DNA of 64,000 nucleotides from Massilia sp. erpn. GTDB taxonomy: Bacteria; Pseudomonadota; Gammaproteobacteria; Burkholderiales; Burkholderiaceae_D. This document shows, in pieces, positions 7,578-15,293 of this stretch. The notes under the pieces were generated by a model. It searched no databases. It saw only the letters and a program-made list of their open reading frames with translations, and was not told the DNA's origin. The number at the start of each line of letters is the position of its first letter. Position 1 is the first letter of the stretch. Location: the NCBI RefSeq assembly GCF_024400215.1, contig NZ_CP053748.1:620001-684000 (forward strand). Reading direction: 5' to 3'. The position numbers and the translations under genes were made by a program.

Positions 7578-8996
7578 ATGAAACTGTCCGCTACCTTGCC
7601 CGGCCTGCTGGCCGGCCTGCTGCTGGCCGGCTGCGCCAGCGACGGCGGCCTGGCCGCGCGCCAGAGTCCCGCGCCGCTGGCCAGCCTGCCGCTGGGCGCC
7701 GCCGCCAGCGCCCCGCTGGGCGACTGGCCCGTTCTCGACTGGTGGCGCGCTTTCGGCGATCCCCAGCTGGACCGCCTGATCGAACAGGCGCGCGCCAAGG
7801 CGCCCAGCCTGGCCGAGGCGCGCGCCCGCATCGAGCGTGCCGATGCCCTGCTGCTGGCGCGCCGCGCCGACACCGGCTTTGCGGCCGACGCCAGCGCCGC
7901 CCTGCTGCGCCAGCGCTACAGCGAACACGCGGCGGTGGCGCCCACGATTGCCGGCAGCAGCCATACCTCCGGCTCGCTGACCCTGGGCTTCCGCTACGAA
8001 TTCGATTTCTGGGGCCAGAACCGCGAACGCATCGCGGCCGAACTGGCGCAGGGCGACGCCGCCCGCATCGAAGCGCGCGCCGCCGAAGCGGCGCTGGCCA
8101 GCGCCATCGCGCACAGCTATGTGGAACTGGCGCGTACCGAGCAGGAACTGCAGCTGGCAAGCCGCGCCGTCGCGCTCGGCCAGCGTGAAGTGCTGTTGCG
8201 TCAGACCCGCCTGCGCTCCGGCCTGGATACGGAAGTGGAATGGCGCCAGGCGTCAGCCGAGGTGCCGCTGGCCGAAGCGGAAGCCACGCGTCTCGGCGCG
8301 CAGGCCGCCATGCTGCGCCACCAATTGGCCGCGCTGGCCGGCGCCGGCCCGGCTTTCGGCGCCCAGATCGCCGCGCCGCAGCTGCAGCTGAAGCAGGGAC
8401 TGACCCTGCCGCCACAGCTGGAAGCGGACCTGGTGGCGCGCCGTCCCGAGATCGTGGCCCAGCGCCTGCGCCTGGAAGCGGCCGGCCACGCCGTCGCCGC
8501 CGCGCGCGCCGACTTCTACCCGAATATCAATCTGAGCGGCAGCGCCGGCCTGGGCGCGCTCGACGCCAGCCAGCTGCTGCAAGGCGGCAGCCGCCTGTTC
8601 GGCGTCGGCCCGGCCCTGCACCTGCCGCTGTTCGACGCCGGCCGCCTGCGCGCCGGCCTCGCCACGCGCCAGGCCGAGCAAGCGGCCGAGGTGGCGCGCT
8701 ACAACCAGCTGGTGCTGAATGCCTTCCGCGAAGTGGCCGACCAGGTCAGCGCCTGGCGCGCGCTGGACAGCCGCGTCGCCGCCCACGCCAGCGCCGCGCG
8801 CGAACTCGATGGCGCCGAACGCGCCGCCGAGCAGCGCTACCGGCAAGGCCTTTCCAGCCAGCTGCTGCTGCTGCAGGTGCAGCGCCGCCAGCTGTTCCAG
8901 CAGCAGGCCGACGCCGCGCTGCAAGCGGCGCGCCTGCAAGCGGCCATCCGTCTCAACCACGCGCTCGGCGCCGGCGTAAGCCTGAACCGTTCCTGA
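7578..8996 (+). CDS. NodT-type outer-membrane efflux lipoprotein
   Basis: A 472-residue TolC-like outer-membrane factor. It starts with a lipoprotein signal peptide (LLLAGC, Cys19), followed by two repeated OEP domains rich in coiled-coil Ala/Arg/Glu helices. Family motifs are DWWRAFGDPQLDRLIEQA early and RPEIVAQRLRLEAAGHAVAAARADFYPNI in the second half. It forms the trimeric outer-membrane channel for the MFP and MFS pump genes immediately downstream. An AGGAG site lies upstream. Full length and intact. Confidence 0.94.
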   Translation: MKLSATLPGLLAGLLLAGCASDGGLAARQSPAPLASLPLGAAASAPLGDWPVLDWWRAFGDPQLDRLIEQARAKAPSLAEARARIERADALLLARRADTGFAADASAALLRQRYSEHAAVAPTIAGSSHTSGSLTLGFRYEFDFWGQNRERIAAELAQGDAARIEARAAEAALASAIAHSYVELARTEQELQLASRAVALGQREVLLRQTRLRSGLDTEVEWRQASAEVPLAEAEATRLGAQAAMLRHQLAALAGAGPAFGAQIAAPQLQLKQGLTLPPQLEADLVARRPEIVAQRLRLEAAGHAVAAARADFYPNINLSGSAGLGALDASQLLQGGSRLFGVGPALHLPLFDAGRLRAGLATRQAEQAAEVARYNQLVLNAFREVADQVSAWRALDSRVAAHASAARELDGAERAAEQRYRQGLSSQLLLLQVQRRQLFQQQADAALQAARLQAAIRLNHALGAGVSLNRS

Positions 8997-9019
8997 CGTC
9001 CCCCATTACAGGAGTTGCC

Positions 9020-10168
9020 ATGACTACCCAAGCCCCCACCATTCCGCCGCAAGTCGCCACCGCCGCCGCGCCGGCCAAAATGCGCCGCAAAATCCTGCTG
9101 CTGGCCCTGGGCGTCACCACCGTGCTGGCGGGCGCCGGCTACGCCAGCTACTGGTACAGCACCGGGCGCTATCTGGTCGCCACCGACGATGCCTATGTGG
9201 CCGGCCATGTGATCCAGCTGACGCCGCAGATCGCCGGCACGGTGCTGTCGGTGCATGCCGACGATACCGATTTCGTGCAGGCCGGCAGCGTGCTGGCCCA
9301 GCTCGACCCGGCCGACGCCCAGCTGGCCCTGGAGCGCGCGCAAAGCCTGCTGGCGCAGACCGTGCGCCAGACCGAAGCCCTGTACCTGAACCAGGGCGTG
9401 CAGGCGGCCGCCGTGGCCCAGCGCGAAACCGAGGTGAAACGCGCGCGCGCCGACCTGGCCCAGCGCAGCGCCCTGAAAGGCAGCGGCGCCGTCTCGGAAG
9501 AAGAAATCCGCCACGCCGAAGACACGCTGCGCGGTGCCAGCGCGGCCCTCGACGCCAGCCGCCAGCAGCTGGCCGCCAGCCGCGCCCTGGCCGGCGCCGG
9601 TCCGGTGCAGGAGCATCCCGCCGTGGCCCAGGCCAGGGCGGCGCTGAACGAAGCCGAACTGGCGCTGGAGCGTACCCGGATTCTGGCGCCGCGCAGCGGC
9701 TATCTGGCGCGGCGCAATGTGCAGGTCGGGCAGCGCGTGGCGGTCGGCGCGGCGCTGGCCGCCGTGGTGCCGCTCGACGAGCTGTGGGTCGACGCCAATT
9801 TCAAGGAAAGCCAGTTGCGCCATATGCGCATCGGCCAGGCGGTCAAGCTGAGCGCCGACCTGTTCGGCCAGAGCGTGGTGTACCACGGCCGCGTGGTCGG
9901 CCTGAGCGCCGGCACCGGCAGCGCCTTCAATCTGCTGCCGGCGCAAAACGCCACCGGCAACTGGATCAAGGTGGTGCAGCGCCTGCCGGTGCGCGTCGCC
10001 CTCGACCCGGCCGAGCTGCGCGCCCATCCGCTGCGCGTCGGCCTGTCGATGCTGGCCGAAGTGAACGTCGAGCAGCAGGATGGCGCGCAGCTGGCGCCGG
10101 CCCAGCCGAAGGCCGCCGCCACGCGCGGCAGCGCCCAGCGCCTGGCCCAAGCCAGCGCAGCGCGCTAA
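9020..10168 (+). CDS. EmrA-type membrane fusion protein (HlyD family)
   Basis: A 382-residue periplasmic adaptor. The frame is open far upstream through the previous gene, but ATG 9020 has an AGGAG site (9010-9014) and gives a normal EmrA length. A cytoplasmic N-terminus and one TM helix (about residues 26-46) are followed by the lipoyl/barrel start TDDAYVAGHVIQLTPQIAGTV, an alpha-hairpin coiled coil, and ILAPRSGYLARRNVQVGQRV. It links the inner-membrane EmrB pump to the outer-membrane factor. The substrate is unknown. Confidence 0.94.
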   Translation: MTTQAPTIPPQVATAAAPAKMRRKILLLALGVTTVLAGAGYASYWYSTGRYLVATDDAYVAGHVIQLTPQIAGTVLSVHADDTDFVQAGSVLAQLDPADAQLALERAQSLLAQTVRQTEALYLNQGVQAAAVAQRETEVKRARADLAQRSALKGSGAVSEEEIRHAEDTLRGASAALDASRQQLAASRALAGAGPVQEHPAVAQARAALNEAELALERTRILAPRSGYLARRNVQVGQRVAVGAALAAVVPLDELWVDANFKESQLRHMRIGQAVKLSADLFGQSVVYHGRVVGLSAGTGSAFNLLPAQNATGNWIKVVQRLPVRVALDPAELRAHPLRVGLSMLAEVNVEQQDGAQLAPAQPKAAATRGSAQRLAQASAAR

Positions 10169-10183
10169 GCGGGGGACGCCGCC

Positions 10184-11734
10184 ATGACTACCGCTGTTGC
10201 CGCCCCGCCGCCGCTGACCGGCATGCGCCTGGTGCTGGCCTCCATCGCCCTGGCGCTGGCCACCTTCATGAATGTGCTCGACATTACGATCGCCAATGTC
10301 TCCATTCCCTCCATCGCCGGCGACATCGGCGTCAGCGCCAGCCAAGGCACCTGGGTCATCACCTCCTTTGCCGTCGCCAACGCCATCGCCGTGCCGCTCA
10401 CCGGCTGGCTCACCCAGCGCTACGGCCAGGTGCGCCTGTTCGTCGGCGCCGTGCTGCTGTTCGTGCTGGCCTCCCTGCTGTGCGGCCTGGCCAGCAACCT
10501 GGAAACGCTGATCGCCTTCCGCATCCTGCAAGGCGCGTCGGCCGGTCCCATGATCCCGCTGTCGCAAGCCTTGCTGCTGCAAAGCTATCCGAAAGAGAAG
10601 TCCGGCATGGCGCTCGCCATGTGGGCCATGACCACCATGATCGCGCCCGTGCTCGGCCCCATCCTCGGCGGCTGGATCTCGGACAATATCTCCTGGCCCT
10701 GGATCTTCTACATCAACATCCCCACCGGCCTGTTCGCCGCCTGGCTGGTCTGGGTGCTGCTGCGCGAGCGCGAATCGCCGCGCGTCAAGAAGCCCATCGA
10801 CGGCATCGGCCTGCTGCTGCTGATCGTCTGGGTCGGCTGCCTGCAGGTCATGCTCGACAAGGGCAAGGAGCTGGACTGGTTCGCCTCCAGCGAAATCGTC
10901 GCGCTGGCGATCACCGCCGCGCTGACCTTCCTCATCTTCCTGATCTGGGAAACCACGCATGAGCATCCGGTGGTGGATCTGAGCCTGTTCAAGGGACGCA
11001 ATTTTGCCGTCGGCACGCTCGCCATCTCGCTCGGCTACGGCGTGTTCTTCGCCAACCTGGTGCTGCTGCCCCTGTGGCTGCAGCAGTTCGCCGGCTACAC
11101 CGCCACCTGGGCGGGACTGGTCAGCGCCCCAGTCGGCATCCTCGCCCTGCTGCTCTCGCCCACGGTCGGCAAGAATATCGGGCGGCTCGACGTGCGCTGG
11201 CTGGCCAGCTTCTCCTTCGCCGTGTTTGCGCTGGTGTGCTGGATGCGCTCCCACTTCAATATGCAGGCCGACGTCGGCACCCTCATGCTGCCGCAGCTGA
11301 TCCAGGGCGCGGCCATGGCCACCTTCTTCGTCCCGCTGACGGCGCTCTGCCTGGCCGGCCTGGCGCCGGCGCGCCTGCCCGCCGCCTCCGGCCTGTGCAA
11401 CTTCGCCCGCATCACCGCCGGCGCTTTCGGCGCCTCCGCCGCCGGCACCTTCTGGGACGACCGCGCCAGCCAGCACCACGTGCGCCTGGCCGAAGCGGTC
11501 AGCCCCTACGCCAGCGCCACGCAAGACATGCTGGCGCGGATGCAAGGCGTCGGCTACAGCGTCGAGCAATCCCTGCAGCTGATCGAAAGACAGGTCAACA
11601 CCCAAGCCTATATGCTCGCCGCCAACGACATCTTCTGGGGTTCCGCCCTGCTGTTCGTCCTGCTGATCGGCGTCGTCTGGCTCGCCCGCCCCGTCGCTCA
11701 GCCCGGCAAAGTCGACGCCGGCGGCGCCCACTAA
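10184..11734 (+). CDS. EmrB-type MFS multidrug transporter (DHA2, 14 TM)
   Basis: A 516-residue inner-membrane transporter of the EmrB/QacA (DHA2) group. Motifs include the start LATFMNVLDITIANVSIPSIA, the loop 2-3 motif GWLTQRYGQVRLFVG, and the antiporter motif C region ALAMWAMTTMIAPVLGPILGGWI. It uses proton antiport to export a small molecule through the MFP and outer-membrane factor encoded upstream. It lies 15 bp after the MFP gene and ends the apparent operon. Its stop is followed by one arm of the dispersed palindromic repeat. Confidence 0.95.
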   Translation: MTTAVAAPPPLTGMRLVLASIALALATFMNVLDITIANVSIPSIAGDIGVSASQGTWVITSFAVANAIAVPLTGWLTQRYGQVRLFVGAVLLFVLASLLCGLASNLETLIAFRILQGASAGPMIPLSQALLLQSYPKEKSGMALAMWAMTTMIAPVLGPILGGWISDNISWPWIFYINIPTGLFAAWLVWVLLRERESPRVKKPIDGIGLLLLIVWVGCLQVMLDKGKELDWFASSEIVALAITAALTFLIFLIWETTHEHPVVDLSLFKGRNFAVGTLAISLGYGVFFANLVLLPLWLQQFAGYTATWAGLVSAPVGILALLLSPTVGKNIGRLDVRWLASFSFAVFALVCWMRSHFNMQADVGTLMLPQLIQGAAMATFFVPLTALCLAGLAPARLPAASGLCNFARITAGAFGASAAGTFWDDRASQHHVRLAEAVSPYASATQDMLARMQGVGYSVEQSLQLIERQVNTQAYMLAANDIFWGSALLFVLLIGVVWLARPVAQPGKVDAGGAH

Positions 11735-11742
11735 GCCCCGCG

Positions 11743-11778
11743 TTTGATCCATCTCAACAAATGTCCACCCTGGTGCCG
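11743..11778. repeat. REP-like repeat, single arm
   Basis: From TTTGATCC through the CAACAAATGTCC and ACCCTGGTGCC modules, this matches the left arm of the elements at 2636 and 48648. The right arm is missing, so this looks like a truncated copy just beyond the emrB stop. Confidence 0.75.
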
Positions 11779-12108
11779 AGCAGGGCCGCCGAGGCGCCAG
11801 AGGCGGACTTGATCTAAAGGTGAAGTTACAAGAGATTCATGTTTGGACCGAAATAGCGCAGCACCGGCTCGGCCGGTTCGAGATCTGTGACTACCGGGCG
11901 ATGCCGCTGGCGTCATGCGCCGCTTGCGCCATTGCCCGTCCTCCCGCCTGAGCACCAGTCGATAGCACATCACAACTTATATAAAAGAGTATTAAAAGCA
12001 GAAATCTTATAATTGCACTAATTGAAGCCTTGGAGTAACGTTTTAACGTGGAAATTTAAATTTTCCATAGGAATTTTTAATTGTCTCAACGTCTCCTAAA
12101 GGCATACT
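11779..12108. other. Intergenic region before the Ig-repeat gene
   Basis: The first 180 bp are GC-rich with no gene I can support. From about 11966 the DNA turns sharply AT-rich up to the start of the next gene and contains a TATAAT at 12008-12013, the short palindromic stretch AACGTTTTAACGT and a near-palindrome GGAAATTTAAATTTTCC. This is the likely promoter region of the following surface-protein gene. Confidence 0.45.
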
Positions 12109-15100
12109 ATGGCAATTCACAGCACTTCCTTCGACGCCCTTCCCTCACCGGCACCAAGCACGCCCGATCTCCCCGAGGTTTGGGATAGCTGGATCACCCA
12201 CGACAACCTCACCAATTTTGCGTCTGCCCACTATATCGGCAGCGCGACGCCGAATTCCCTGGTCAAACTGTATAACGGCGACACCCTGATCTCCAGCACC
12301 ACCGCGAATGCCAGCGGCAAATATGAATTCCAGGGCTTTACCCTGCAGGATGGCCTTTACCATTTGCAGGCCACGGAAACCGGCAGCGACGGCGTCGAGT
12401 CGGCGCGTTCCGGCACGCTGGACGTCACGATCGACACCAAAGCGCCGGCGCCGCCGACGCCCGTGCTGGCCGCCATTTCCCATACGGGCGGCACGGGTGT
12501 GGATGATGCAACCAATCATCTGATGCCCACCTTCAGCGGCGTGACCGAGCCGAATGCGCTGGTCGGCCTGTTCGCTTTCGAGCGCGGCCTGGGCGATATG
12601 GGTTCCGTCTATGCCGACGCAAACGGTTTCTTCACCATCCAGTGCAACAAGCAGTTGCCGGAAAAAACCGTGACCGTCTATCTGCGCGTGATGGACATGG
12701 CGAAAAATTCGGCCATGTCCGCTGTGCCGCTGAAGCTGTTGGTCGATGCCACCAAACCGGCAACACTGGCCAATCTCGACCTGGCCGACAGTTCCGACAG
12801 CGGCTGGTCCGCCACCGATAACATCACCAATGCCGCCGCTCCCGTCTTTGCCGGCAGCGGCGCGGAAGCCGGCGCCACCGTGCGCCTGTTTGCCGGCGCC
12901 CAGCAGGTCGGCAGCGCCACGGCCGATGCCAGCGGCAACTGGAGCGCGGCGGCCGCGAATGTGGCGGAAGGACGGAATATCGTGTTCACCGTCGACCAGG
13001 TGGACCGTGCCGGCAATATCAGCGAGCTGCGCTCTGCGCCGCTGAGCGTGACCATCGACCGCACTGCCGCCGCCGCGCCCGGGTTGGAGCTGAGCAGCGC
13101 ATCCGACAGTGGCGTCTCGGCCAGCGACAAGATTACCAGCGCCCTCAACCCTGAATTTACCGGCGCGGCTGAAGCCGGCGCCGCAGTGCGCCTGTACGCG
13201 GGCACTCAACAGGTCGGCACCACCACGACCGATGCCAGCGGCCACTGGAGCATCACGGTGGCCAATGCCGCCGCCGGCCGCGACATTGCCTTCAGCGTGG
13301 AACAGGAAGACGCCGCCGGCAATATCAGTGCCCGCTCGCCCGTCATGAAAGTGACGATCGACCGCGAGGTGGCCACACTTGGCGCGCCCGACCTGGCGGC
13401 CAGCTCCGACAGCGGCAGCTCCGCCACCGACAATCTGACCAATGCCGCCAATCCGGTTTTCACCGGCAGCGGCGGCGAGGTGGGCGCCACCGTGCGCCTG
13501 TTCGCCGGCAATGTGCAAGCCGGCTCGGCGCTGGTGGATGCGAATGGTAACTGGAGCGTCACGGCAACCGGCGTCGGCGCGGGGAGCAACATTCCCTTCA
13601 CTGTGGAACAGGTCGACAAGGCCGGCAATATCAGCGCCCGCTCCGCCGCGCTCAGCGTGAGCATCGACCGCAGCGTCGTCGCGCCGGGCGTGCCGGACTT
13701 GGCCGCCCAGTCCGACAGCGGCATTTCCGCCAGCGACAACCTGACCAATGCCGTCAATCCGGTATTCACCGGCAGCGGCGGCGAAGCCGGCGCCACCATC
13801 CGCCTGTACGCCGGTACGGCCCAGGTGGGCAGCGGCACCGTCGACGCCAGCGGCAACTGGTCGGTGACGGCGCTGAATCCCGCGGCGGGCAGCAATATCG
13901 CGTTCACTGTCGACCAGGTCGATCTGGCCGGCAATATCAGCGCCCACTCGGCGGCGCTGAATGTGAACATCGACCGCACCGGCCCCGGCCCCTTCACCGA
14001 CACGAATGGCGCAGCCAATCAGCTGTACGCCGGCTCAGGCTACGGCACGAGCACCGGCGTTACCGCCAAAGCCACCGATGCGGTGACCGGCAGCTACAGC
14101 CTGAGCTACAACCCGGGCGGGATTTTCGCCATCAATGCCAACACGGGCGAAATCACCCTGGCCAATAGCAACGCCTTGGGTCAGGGCAGTTACACGGTCA
14201 CCGTACAGGCCCAGGATGCGGCCGGCAATACCGGCTCGGGCAATTACAGCATCACCGCCCTGCCGCCGTATGTCCCGAACCGCCCGCCCTCGGCCGGCGA
14301 CGACACGCCTTACACCAATACCGGCGTGCGGGATACCACGGACCGGAGCTCGCTGTATATTGCGATTTCCGATCTGATGAAGAACGACAATGATCCCGAT
14401 GGTCCGATTTACTTCTCCGGCTTCCAGTCGCAGGTCGGCGGCACGGTGCAGCAATCGGGCAATTACCTGATCTTCACGCCCATGAAGGGTTTCAACGGCA
14501 AAGCCCAGTTCAGCTACACGATCACCGATGGCCAGTACAGCGACACGGCGACCGTGAGCTTCAATGTGAGTGCCACCAGCAACCCCTTTGCACACGCCTC
14601 GGACATGCAAAAACTGTATGTGGCCATCTTCAATCGCGCAGCCGATGCAGGCGGTCTGAAATGGTATGTCGAGCAATGGAACACCTTCCCGAATACCCTC
14701 AACATTGACGAGTTGGCGAAGTCGCTGTACGAATCTCGAGAGGGGCTGGACATCGGCTGGAAAGCGCTCGACAACACGTCCTTCGTCAAGAAGATATACG
14801 ACAATCTGTTCGACCGTGGCGGCGACTTGATCGACCAGGGCGGCTTGCAGTTCTGGGTCAATGCCCTGAACAACGGGCTGGAACGCCACAAAGCCTTTGC
14901 CGCAATTTATGGCGGGGCCGCGGCAGCCGATAAACAGGTGGCCAACAACAAGATCCTGGCCGCCGAGTATCTGACGCACAGCATCAACACCCCGGGCGAA
15001 CAAAGTGGCGTGTGGAACCAATGGGTGATGAACAACTTTATCGAAGGGGTGAAGACCGAGGCCGATTTATTCAACGCCCGGCTGCACGCCAACGAAACGG

Positions 15101-15171
15101 TAGCCCAACTGACCGGCCAGCCACTCGATCAGACCAATCTCAATAGCGCCTATCCAGACTACATCTTCTGA
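12109..15171 (+). CDS. Large Ig-like repeat protein with C-terminal DUF4214
   Basis: A 1020-residue protein with no Sec signal peptide. Residues about 25-210 hold two diverged Ig-like domains. About 210-625 hold four near-identical units of about 102 residues, each with a TNAxxPVFxGSG turn, AGATVRLYAG, DASGNWS and QVDxAGNIS motifs and ending in IDR. A cadherin-like segment (about 640-720) and a tandem-type domain (about 735-820, NDNDPDGPIYF) follow. The end matches DUF4214 (LYVAIFNRAADAGGLKWYV and YDNLFDRGGDLIDQGGLQFW). Such proteins are usually type I-secreted adhesins or matrix proteins; no classical RTX block or secretion genes are visible nearby. Confidence 0.85.
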   Translation: MAIHSTSFDALPSPAPSTPDLPEVWDSWITHDNLTNFASAHYIGSATPNSLVKLYNGDTLISSTTANASGKYEFQGFTLQDGLYHLQATETGSDGVESARSGTLDVTIDTKAPAPPTPVLAAISHTGGTGVDDATNHLMPTFSGVTEPNALVGLFAFERGLGDMGSVYADANGFFTIQCNKQLPEKTVTVYLRVMDMAKNSAMSAVPLKLLVDATKPATLANLDLADSSDSGWSATDNITNAAAPVFAGSGAEAGATVRLFAGAQQVGSATADASGNWSAAAANVAEGRNIVFTVDQVDRAGNISELRSAPLSVTIDRTAAAAPGLELSSASDSGVSASDKITSALNPEFTGAAEAGAAVRLYAGTQQVGTTTTDASGHWSITVANAAAGRDIAFSVEQEDAAGNISARSPVMKVTIDREVATLGAPDLAASSDSGSSATDNLTNAANPVFTGSGGEVGATVRLFAGNVQAGSALVDANGNWSVTATGVGAGSNIPFTVEQVDKAGNISARSAALSVSIDRSVVAPGVPDLAAQSDSGISASDNLTNAVNPVFTGSGGEAGATIRLYAGTAQVGSGTVDASGNWSVTALNPAAGSNIAFTVDQVDLAGNISAHSAALNVNIDRTGPGPFTDTNGAANQLYAGSGYGTSTGVTAKATDAVTGSYSLSYNPGGIFAINANTGEITLANSNALGQGSYTVTVQAQDAAGNTGSGNYSITALPPYVPNRPPSAGDDTPYTNTGVRDTTDRSSLYIAISDLMKNDNDPDGPIYFSGFQSQVGGTVQQSGNYLIFTPMKGFNGKAQFSYTITDGQYSDTATVSFNVSATSNPFAHASDMQKLYVAIFNRAADAGGLKWYVEQWNTFPNTLNIDELAKSLYESREGLDIGWKALDNTSFVKKIYDNLFDRGGDLIDQGGLQFWVNALNNGLERHKAFAAIYGGAAAADKQVANNKILAAEYLTHSINTPGEQSGVWNQWVMNNFIEGVKTEADLFNARLHANETVAQLTGQPLDQTNLNSAYPDYIF
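12735..13980 (+). repeat. Four tandem coding repeats of about 306 bp
   Basis: The anchor SATDN-/SASDN-xxTNAxxPVF recurs near 12805, 13110, 13415 and 13720, giving a period of about 306 bp. Unit similarity is high at the DNA level, so copy number could change by recombination. Confidence 0.85.
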
Positions 15172-15220
15172 TCCGGATCAAGGCGTGTCCGCCCTGGTGC
15201 CTGGCACCCGGGCGGATTTA
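15169..15220. repeat. REP-like repeat, diverged
   Basis: The palindrome TGATCCGGATCA (including the preceding gene's TGA) is followed by GTGTCCGCCCTGGTGCC and GGCACCCGGGCGGA. This matches the GATC border plus hairpin layout of the other copies, with several substitutions. Confidence 0.7.
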
Positions 15221-15240
15221 TGGCGCAAACCGCGAGAGCG

Positions 15241-15271
15241 AAAAAAAACCCGCGGACAGGGAGGCCGCGGG
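15241..15271 (-). terminator. Intrinsic terminator of the TonB receptor gene
   Basis: CCCGCGG (15249-15255) and CCGCGGG (15265-15271) form a 7-bp GC stem. Read on the minus strand it is followed by eight T residues (15248-15241), 23 bp after the receptor stop. Confidence 0.9.
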
Positions 15272-15293
15272 CTTAAGCCTGATCGGACGAGGA

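Noticed and set aside
8837..11752. A 971-codon open frame on the minus strand opposite the efflux genes
   Set aside because: It runs antisense to three well-supported genes, has low-complexity Gly/Gln/His-rich content and no family motifs; such frames are expected in high-GC DNA.
11731..11973. An 80-codon minus-strand frame after emrB
   Set aside because: It contains the repeat arm, lacks a recognisable domain or ribosome site, and is Arg-rich; probably non-coding.
12109..15171. RTX toxin
   Set aside because: No GGxGxDxUx nonapeptide block is visible; the repeats are Ig-like and the C-terminus is DUF4214.
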